A stretch of 64,000 nt of DNA from Imbricaverruca yamaguchii (taxonomy: Eukaryota > Arthropoda > Thecostraca > Neoverrucidae): NCBI GenBank assembly GCA_034440575.1, contig JAOTOL010001225.1:62001-126000 (forward strand). The letters are read 5' to 3'. The notes beneath the pieces were generated by a model. The model was not told the origin of the DNA, made no database searches, and saw only the letters and a program-made list of their open reading frames with translations. Shown in pieces: positions 55,431-64,000 of the stretch. A program made the position numbers and the translations under genes. The first letter of the stretch is position 1. Each line of letters opens with the position of its first letter.

Positions 55431-57620
55431 GGCGGAATTTCGGCCTGTTTGTGCGCCGGCCAGACAGCGCGCGTTTGAATACGTCGCGCCGTGAGTAAGA
55501 CGAGCATCTCGAATCAATCACGGGCGGCTCGCGCGCGCAAACAGCCGGCACCGTACGGAGCGACGGCACACAGGGGTAGGGATCGGGGTGGGGGAGGGGG
55601 GTCAAGTACAATGGCAGCGCCAGCGCCCGATCATTCCACAATGTCGGCATCTCGGACTGCCGGACCAGCAAGGCGGCCAGCAAGGGCGACACCACCTGTG
55701 GAAATGACTGATCATAGCAGTGCTGGCAATAGGATGCAAATTGTGTTGTATAGGGCACAGCCATTCCCTTAATCCGTGGTAAATGGAATGCCCTAAATGA
55801 AGTGATCAAAGCACAATGCGACAATACTCAACCAACATACAATAGTTTTGTCCGCATAACAGCCACCAGCCACGTAGCAACAGCCGCTGTCTGGGCTCCA
55901 TCATCAGAGATGGACTTGGAGTTGAATCATCAGAATTGAACTTGGAATAAATTGAAACTACATTGATTACCAATCAGAAAATACACAACTAAATAACAAA
56001 CTGAACTTAGAATACAGGGCGCCAAACAGTGGTCATTTCATCATTTTCTCGGTAACATTACAGGATTAAACGCAACTCCTCATCCACCCGACTGGCTGTA
56101 TTCACGTCCAAACACCTTTATCTTTACATCTGTCCGGCCGGAGCCCATGTCACATTTACTCGGCCGCAGCAGCGTCGGCCTGATCGGAAGCACCTCCACG
56201 CGCTCACACGGCAGCCGCTTCCAAACAATACCTCAGCAGCCGCAGCACCGGTCCGAACGGCGCCCCGACCGGCGCACAGTGGGCTATCGCGGCGCACTTC
56301 CAGCCATTATCGCGCCAGTAGCACTGTTACCCACCATTGTGCTGACAAACTGGCAAAAAACAGCGACAACGGGCTTCAAAACACCACCGCTCCGGCCCGG
56401 GGCGCCGAAGGCGGCGGCGCATCGGCAGCGACCGACGATGTTTTTCTGTGATGCAATGCAGTCTCCTGGCGGTTGTGGTTCTACTCGTAGTTGAACTCCG
56501 TGGAATCTGGCGCAAGCGCCGCGCCGACGCAATCTCCGGAGGCGGAAGTTCCACGTGCATTTAGGCACGCGCCCGCGGAGGATTTTCCACGTAAAGACAA
56601 ACGCTGTGCGACATTCGTGACCACTGCTCGGAGACCCAGGACACCGGGGTCCGTCCCAAGCGCAGTAGATACGACGGGAAAGTGGACCGTATCCATCGCC
56701 ATGCGACGCGTGAAAATTGATTCGTTACCCGAGTCACGTGTGCGCTGGCAGCCCGGCCACCTGCTGCGCCGAGATTGCAGCCCGGCGACCCGGCGACACC
56801 TGCACGCCAACCCATTAACTCGGAGCTTTCCATGGGCGCACAAACAATGCGCCAAGGAGGCCATCGTTCGGTGCGTACGCACAAACACACCGACACTGCA
56901 CGAACAATCCACTCCCGCAGCGACAAGCGCAACGCCATGATATGCTCCGACGTAGGTGCCAACAAAACATGCAGCATCTGATCCCGTGGTTGGTGGAAGT
57001 CTCCACATTAGCTTGCGTTGCGATTACGCATTGTGTTGCAAGCAAGACCATATTGTGCTATCGAGAAGCAAAACGGTACAAGATTGCGACGAAGTGAATG
57101 GAATACCCGCACGTGTTAAGTGTTCCGCCGCAATGGCTACATCCTTCGCCTGTAGCCAAGCCACAGGCCGCTCCAATCTACCAGCTCTCTCAGCAGGCGT
57201 GTTGTCATGTCCTGGGCTTCATGCGCGAGCGCTTTTTGCGCAGCGACAAGCCGATTGATCCATCACCGCCTGACAAAGAACATGACGGCTCAGCATCGTG
57301 TCCGACACCGGTAATACCCCGGCGGCGTTTTTGTGTGCCGCTTTGCACGCTCGTCCGTCGAAGAAGCCATGCGAGCTGCGTCCTGGGCACGCCAGGACTC
57401 TGCGCGGTGGGCCTACAGCGGGCTCCGGGGCTGAAATGGATCCTGGCCTAGACCTCCCACCGCCGGCCTGCATTCTCCGTGAGATAAACAAGGCCGCTGA
57501 GGTAATCCACCAGAGTCGGCTACATCGTCTTTATTAAGTTGGTGGTTCACGACGCACTTTATGCTCACGGCTAATGGCACCGGCCGCACTACTTCGCCGG
57601 TGGGCGGTAAGATTGGAAAA
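55431..57620. other. No gene supported
   Basis: Several overlapping GC-rich frames (for example 56491-56940, 57098-57451) lack domains and overlap frames on the other strand, so none is called. Confidence 0.5.
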
Positions 57621-57624
57621 TGTG

Positions 57625-57696
57625 TCGGAGTATTGCGAGTATTGAACTCGGGACCTTTGCATCCAGAGCTCAACACCTTAGCCACTCGGCCATCCT
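57625..57696 (-). repeat. Class-II tRNA-like (Leu/Ser-type) SINE head
   Basis: On the minus strand: GGATGGCCGAGTGGCTAAGG (A box), then CCGAGTTCAATACTCG (B box region). The 3' acceptor half is missing, so this is a pseudo-tRNA or SINE head. Confidence 0.5.
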
Positions 57697-58107
57697 CGAG
57701 CCCATCAGGGTCGGCACTGCTACGCCTGACGCGAATGAATATTCGATAATCGTGACGTCACGTGTTAATCTGGCTGTCGACGTGCTCTCGACCTGTTCCG
57801 GGTTCACCATGCAGCCTGCAGCCAGTGGGCCTGCAGCCGCCGGCCCACAGTGCAGCCGTGCACCAAAAGCCGCCGGCCTTCAGTGCAGCGGTGCTTTGGC
57901 GACCTTTTGCGCCGCGATGGGCGCTTTCTCTGGAAGGAAACCGCTCTGCTTAGTATGACCACCGGCAGTCTGCCTGACTTTAGGGGGCAGGCGGAATGTC
58001 ATCAAGACTTCGCATATATTAACGCAATTTTTAATTTAGCGAAACATAAAGTTATATTTTAAAACAATAATAAAAACGTAAATTTTACGTAATTCAATCT
58101 AGTTGGT

Positions 58108-58265
58108 TCGTTATTGGTTTTTACGACACACCGACCGTTGAGTCATGTAGCGTCGCCAATCTATCACGCCGATTTGTCGCGGGCGAAGAGTAGCGGCAGG
58201 CGAGACTCGAACCCACAATCTTTCGATTGTGAGACAAGCAACTTACCCTAGACCACTTTTCCATA
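58108..58265 (-). mobile_element. tRNA-derived SINE (family A)
   Basis: Same order as 41858-42022: GTGGTCTAGGGTAAGTTGC, GATTGTGGGTTCGAGTCTCG, GCTACTCTTCGCCCGCGACA, then the tail module ending TGTGTCGTAAAAACC. Confidence 0.5.
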
Positions 58266-58269
58266 ATTC

Positions 58270-59600
58270 AATTTAGAGTAGAAAACGAAAGCATGACCGT
58301 GTTCGCAGGGGACGTGGAGCCGCGGGGTATATTATGATTTGATCAAACAATAGATTACCTCCCACCACCAAAAAATACCTCTAGGAAAAGTAGGTTCTTA
58401 AAGACTAGACTGCCACAAAAGAGAAGATGGTGGAACGTCTCACCCTACATATTGTATCTTCTATTTTGAAAACCAAAATACACCCACATCATAGACACGT
58501 TAAATGTGTACTAAATGTATGTGTACTTAAAGCTAAGCGTGAAGGAGGGCGCTCAGACCTAGCATCTCACAATTTGCTGCACCCCTGGTCGAAGCAATGA
58601 ATTTCAACGGATTATTTGATCATTTCTGCATGCGAAGTGAAGATGCCAGCATTAGACAATCACCCTACAAAAATAGGACAATTCATTCTTCCAAGAATCT
58701 GCTGACGCTGAGTTCCGATTCCGTAATTCATTCAGTTTTGGACCTGCGTCTCCCGCTTAAGGAGCCAATCACCAATCCAGGATGGATTCTGAATATCCTG
58801 GCCATTTGCATCATGAATAGCCTGATCCTGAATGGGCACCAGACGCCGGGCTAAAAATTCACAACACCACAGCCACACAAGCAGTAGCGCAGCGCAGAAA
58901 TTGGCCTTCATCTAACAACGTCCAACATCTTTCTCTATTAACACCTGTTCGCAGCCAATTCTCACCCTCCCATCATTGCTGGATTGGCCATCCTCAGAAA
59001 AAGATGGCTGAACGCCTGGCGCCGCACGCGTGCTGGGAACGCCGACGCCATCATCTCCATCATCTCCATCAGCTCAATCACGGCTCATCAACACGCTGCC
59101 AGCTCACCGCGGCTCACCGCCGCACCAGAAGTCATTTGTAATCTGACACGCACACCGCCCAGCCACCAGCAGCGAGAAGCAAGACGCTATCAGCGCTCAT
59201 TAATACAGCGCGTCTGCGATGCATGAGGTCCCGGGCGTTCATCAGATCGGACCGATGATATCCCCACAATGAGTCCATCTCACTCGGGGTTCCCTGCCGT
59301 AGATGACCGGCGTCTCCCGAGTCTATCAACTCGGCATCTCACAAGCACAGCCTGTGGCAGCATCGTCAAAACAAACCGCGTTGGCATGGCAACTAGACAG
59401 CGGCAGCGCCATTACCATGGTGACTAATCATTCATATCGATTATGGGCACGGCGCAAACGCCAGCGAACGTCCCCTTTGGCTGCCGACGTGTTGACGGCT
59501 GAGACCAGGACAGACCGACGATGACAGGTGTGACAGATCACCCGTCAACTGGCACGCTGTTCTGTCATGCTGATAAGCGCGACCAGGTGTGTAGTCTGGG
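58270..59600. other. No gene seen
   Basis: Unique sequence; short frames only. Confidence 0.5.
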
Positions 59601-59604
59601 GACG

Positions 59605-59700
59605 TCCAGGGGTAGCGATAGCTCAGTCGTGGGCTCGAATCCCACAGCCTACAATAGTGTGGGATTCGAACCGTCGAGGTTGTGGGATTCGTGTGGGCAC
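59605..59700 (+). repeat. tRNA-like fragment with an inverted B-box repeat
   Basis: GGTAGCGATAGCTCAGTCG (A box-like) is followed by GGGCTCGAATCCCACA and, 14 bases later, its inverse TGTGGGATTCGAACC, forming a hairpin. Confidence 0.5.
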
Positions 59701-61305
59701 GTAGTCCCTTTCTAACCGTCCCACTTTGAGGGTTAGAGGAGACCCACATGCCAACAAAACTTTAACAGTATTGCCGAATAGCATCCACCGAGAAGCTGAA
59801 CGCAACTGGCAGCAGCGCTTGTAGCCATCGACTGATGCCTTCTCCACGGAAACTCCACCCCTGGACGCGCCTATGGGACCGGCGCCGGCCACCAGGGAAC
59901 CAGGTCAATCCTGTCCGAGTGTGGGTCACCTCGGTGATATCGGTGATTGCGCGCTTTGTCGACACAGCTTTCCCCAGTCCTCACGCACTTCCCAGACACA
60001 CTCAAACTGAAATATGCAACGGAACCACCACAGAGTCGACGCGTGCGACACAAACACGCCGATGTTGATGAGGACGCGCCATGAGCGGAGCTTGTACTGG
60101 GTGATGTGGAGTTCTGGAGCTGGAGTTGGAGATCAGCGGATGTGCCGATGATTGTGCGGATAAATGTGGATCTGAGCATCTGAACAACTGAACATCTGAT
60201 TCGAAGTTCGGTTGGTATGTCCCGCGTGACTGAGATATACTATTTCGTCCATTTCCGATGCGAAATAGATGCATCTGTAGGTCATCCAGCACGTCAAAGA
60301 AACCTTGCTTACGAAAGTGCAATGACGTCACTTTCAGATTCACATTTAGCCATCGATTTCGAGTTTGTGAAGCATAGCGAAATTGGCTATTCTTGGGTCC
60401 ACGCGAGCAGTTGTCTGGCGTACCGTCAGTAAACAGATAAACCAAACAAAAACACGCCAACCATTACTTGTGCACATAGCCATCACCACATAAACCTGGG
60501 TGGGCCAACCAGCGGCCCTTCGCCAAGACCCGCCCAGTTGGAAACTCATGGCCGCATCTGTGACGTTGTGCCATTAGCTGATTGGCTGATGGATGGTACG
60601 ACGCCGCAACAATGGTACGGCTCGGCTACAATGCTGTTGATTTATGTCGCATTGAAAGGCCGTAATGACGGCTTGTTGTACGCCGTGTATTCCAGGAATT
60701 TCAAAATCAAACAACAGCGCTCTTCACCCGCGTCTCGAACAATGGTCTCGTCCCGACCGGCCCCTCCCAACCAACAGAAAGTGAGGAGAAAATCCGCAAC
60801 CGTAGTTTCCCTCACGTCCACGGCGTAACTTACCGCACAAAAACCACCACTCGATGTTTTGGCACGTGATTAATTTCGCACGGGCGCCTCGCAAATACGG
60901 GTTACCTCCACTGGCCGGCTGCGGCGAAGACCCCAAACCGTCAATCAACGGCGTGGCGGGCCCGTCAAACTGGACATTTACATGATCCACCCCCAGAAAT
61001 GCAAATACGCGCCGGTTCGCCTGCGGCGATTAGCATAATAAAGAGCGGCGGCGGTCACCGACGCGACGGCCGCCGTGTGGTAACTCGAGCGTCGCACCGG
61101 GCGACACACTTCCTCACGGCGCCGGCCGCCGCTTTGTTCACTGCGCCGCGCGCCTTGTCCGGCCAAGGTCAAGGTCGACAACAGGCCGGCGGCGCGTCCA
61201 ACAATGGCCCGCGGCGGAGCGGTGACCGCCCGACGGCTGCCGGCGCTCGCCCTTCATTTGGACTTTAGGGCGCATCGACCATGTCGATCACGTAGCTCGC
61301 TGGCC
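59701..61305. other. No gene seen
   Basis: Unique sequence. A SINE tail module lies at about 61257-61300. Confidence 0.5.
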
Positions 61306-61559
61306 CTTCGTGAGACTCTTAGTCTAGTGTGAGGTTGGCGGAGGTGCGGTGACTGCCGAACCGCCGCCGGCGCCAGCACTTCGGGGGCTCTTAGTCCAGT
61401 GCGAGGTTGGCATCGGGGACGGTTAGGTGAAACACTGGCTTACCCTCAGCGCGTCCAGTGAGGAAAATCTGCAAAATCGTCAGGCATCGACACGTGCAGC
61501 CCGGCCGCCGCTCTTCGTCTTCTCGTCAGCTTTTCACCACTCCTCGACACACTATTCCA

Positions 61560-61815
61560 GGAATGCCAGGAGTTGTCTACTCCTGCATCGGTGGGAGTAA
61601 GAGTTGCCACTCCTGCATCGGCGGGACTACAAGAGTTGTCCATTCCTGCATCGGCGGGAGTAAAATATTTGTCTACTCCTGCATCGGTGGGACTGCAAGA
61701 GTCGTCCATTCCTGCATCGGCGGGAGTAAAATATTTGTCTACTCCTGCATCGGTGGGACTGCAAGTTATCCACTCCTGCATCGGTGGGAGTACAGGACTT
61801 GTCCGCTCCCGCATC
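61560..61815. repeat. 33-bp minisatellite, about 8 copies
   Basis: Two alternating unit types share CTCCTGCATCGGTGGGA, so the higher-order period is about 66 bp. Frames are open on both strands by chance. Confidence 0.5.
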
Positions 61816-62544
61816 GGCGAGGCGCATCGTGCAAGTCGACGGACGCCGCCTCGGCCCCGGGTCGCGTCGGCAGGACGCCCGCCGCCGTTGCCGTGGCGAC
61901 GGAGAAGGCGGCGCGGGGCGATGGAGACGGATTGGGGCTCTCAGACGGGACGATTAGCCCTGCCGGCCGGCGCCGCCGCCCTGTCAATCCCCGGATCAGA
62001 GGTCCGGCAGCGCGCCGGCTGGTGTACCCAGAACGCGGCCGCCCACACCGGTGCGCTGGACCCTCGAGCTTAGGAGCGCGTCCACTGGTTAGGGCAAGGG
62101 CATGGGCGAAGGGGATGTGGATTCTCAGAAGTTAGTAAAGGTGAACATGGTGACGGCATGGGCGGAGGGGGTGGAGATTCTCCGAAGTTAGTAAATGTGA
62201 ACACGATACCCATGGGCTTCGTCAGGGCAATACAGCTGAGCGGAATATCAGGGTTGTCGCATTCATTCCTTACATACAACACCCACATGTCAGTGACCTG
62301 ATAGGCCAGTGTCCTCAAAGTCGACAATTCAAGTTGAAAGCCACACCTAACAGATATAGCCTATTCTGACCTCCCAAATCTGGCGTTCATCCACTATAAT
62401 TTACCACTTGAGATCAAAGAAACCTAGGCCTTCCTATGGGGTATCCACGGGCATTTCTATGGGCTTTTTATGCTCAGTTGTGTCCCCGCCCAGGTAGCAT
62501 GTCCTCGGTAGATCGTGAGGCAGTGGGCACCGTGTCCTGTGCTG
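61816..62544. other. No gene; 2-copy repeat
   Basis: A two-copy repeat of about 55 bp (GAAGTTAGTAAAGGTGAACA type) lies at 62105-62205. Confidence 0.5.
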
Positions 62545-62765
62545 CCCAGGGCCTCGGCGTGTGGCAACACACCGCGAGATTACTCCCGCAGGCACACGTG
62601 ACCCCGTGTGACGTCAGTCACGGCCGGGTGGGGGTGCAGGGCCTCGGCGTGTGGCAACACACCGCAGAACTCCCGCAGGCACGTGACCCTGGCGGTGGCC
62701 TCGGGAGATCGTGGGGCAGTAGGCACACGTGACCCCGTGTGACGTCAGTCACGGCCCGGCGGCGT
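62545..62765. repeat. Duplication with CACGTG and TGACGTCA
   Basis: Two to three partial copies of CCTCGGCGTGTGGCAACACA and CACGTGACCCCGTGTGACGT, continuing CAGTCACGGCC. Confidence 0.5.
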
Positions 62766-63380
62766 GGCCTCGACGTGCGCCCGTCCGTTTCCGGAGATCC
62801 CCGGTAGGCGGGCAGCGCTGCCACATCCTGCCCGGATTTGGGGAGGGGATGAGGACAGAGGCGCCGGCTGACTGGGGCGGGGGGGGGCGAGGACAACTCG
62901 CCGCGGGCGACACCCTGGCCGACCGCCGCGCGGGGCGCCGTTTTTACGCGCCGTTTTTTGTGGCGCGCGCACGGTTCGCTCGGTCCGGTTACGCGGCTGG
63001 TCAGCGACGGTGGTCGGACCGGCACGACATTCCGCCCTCCACGCACTGGAATTCCGCGCGCAGGGCCACCGCCAGCCGGTACTAGAATGCAGAGGCTGTT
63101 GTGGCCAAATGCGCCCCCCCCCTCCGGGGGTGGAGCGGTGGCGGCAAAAAGCGGTCGTGACGCTGCCCAGTTGAACTGGTTTCGCCACTTCAGCCACCGC
63201 CAGACTGCTGATACCGCAAGGTCCGACCCTGGCCTCTGGCCGCCGTCATCTAAACAACAAACCGTGACGATACGTACTGGCAACTGGACGAGTTCTCGAG
63301 ATATAACATTCACAGAAAATGCCACATGCAAATTAAGGTTGGTTTAATGTGAAACGTACACGAAAGCGATGTGAATCTCA
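62766..63380. other. No gene seen
   Basis: GC-rich unique sequence with short G/C runs; overlapping frames on both strands are uncalled. Confidence 0.5.
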
Positions 63381-63384
63381 ATTG

Positions 63385-63515
63385 CCCGTCTCACAATCTA
63401 AAGATTGTGGGTTCGAGTCTAAACAGTCGCTACTCCTCTCCCGTTGCTAATCGGCGTGAGAGATTGGCGACGCTGCATGACTCAACGGCCGACGTGTCGT
63501 AAACCGCAATAGCCA
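63385..63515 (+). mobile_element. SINE family A, partial, plus strand
   Basis: GATTGTGGGTTCGAGTCT (B box), CGCTACTCC, AATCGGCGTGAGAGATTGGC, then GACGCTGCATGACTCAACGG. The A-box half is missing. It is opposite in orientation to the other family A copies. Confidence 0.5.
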
Positions 63516-64000
63516 ACCGAGAGTTAAAATGTTGGATGGGTTTGTAGATCTCATCCGCGCCTCTTTCCCACCACCCAGGCGAGCAGACAGCGAGTTTCTG
63601 CATCCGCCAATGAACGTCACCGAAGTCACCACGTGACCACTGACGTCACCAGAGTCCCCGCTACTGGACGCCCGCAGACCAGGTGAAAGTTCTCCCTCTC
63701 TTGAGGGTGGGAGGGGAGGGGAGGGGCAGCTGCCACGACTGCCGCAGTGGTCCGTCCAGTAACGGAATGGGATGAAGCATTCCACTCTCACTACGGGTGC
63801 TTAATGGTGGTGATTTTGACGGTGGAATGCTGGTTAGGTCACATCGATTACTTGGGTCATTTTGCACGAAGGGATGCCTTATCAGCAAGTCTGAGGAGCT
63901 GTACAATTGGAACATCATGAACATTAAGAAGAATAAAAATAATACGAATAGCACGAAGAATATTAGTATTACCAATAGGTATGCCAATATAGCAATAAAT
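63516..64000. other. No gene seen
   Basis: Unique, AT-rich toward the end. Confidence 0.5.

Noticed and set aside
55431..57451. Several 100-175 residue frames on both strands
   Set aside because: GC-rich unique DNA produces overlapping open frames on both strands; no motif supports any of them.

Overview
This window is eukaryotic, animal nuclear DNA. It has one multi-exon gene with GT-AG introns, tRNA-derived SINEs, an LTR retroelement and an extreme density of micro- and minisatellites. The gene is a USP53/USP54-type deubiquitinase, the family of Drosophila echinus, and its sequence looks arthropod. A GC-rich, SINE- and minisatellite-laden crustacean is my guess, with low confidence; nothing here fixes the species.

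Layout. 1-4,690 is mostly unique, fairly AT-rich DNA with a tRNA-like SINE head (626-716), diverged repeats (2,790-3,560) and a possible SGNH-hydrolase fragment (3,610-3,792). 4,687-7,451 is an LTR retroelement on the minus strand. It has two LTRs of about 540 bp, a 4-bp target duplication, a primer-binding site and a Gag-like ORF, but no pol. 8,150-26,749 (minus strand) is the USP53/54-like gene: eleven exons with consistent phases encode 1,653 residues and a stop. They give most of the USP catalytic domain, with the His and Asp boxes, and a long low-complexity tail ending in paired cysteines. The exon that should carry the catalytic Cys box was not found and probably lies upstream, beyond 64,000, or in a form I missed. 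26,750-64,000 has no convincing exon. It is intron or intergenic DNA filled with tandem repeats, SINEs that share one tail module, a 20-bp perfect hairpin and a dense CACGTG (E-box) cluster.

The most unusual signal is how the minisatellites meet the gene. Several arrays start exactly at exon edges, so each unit copies a real splice junction. A 41-bp array of about 15 units repeats the 3' splice site plus the first 21 coding bases of one exon. A 26-bp array of about 20 units repeats the 5' splice site of that same exon. A 27-bp array starts at the 5' splice site of another exon, and a 39-bp array of about 50 units carries a GTGAGG donor-like motif in each unit close to a third. Intact exons embedded in fields of decoy splice sites are worth testing with RNA data.
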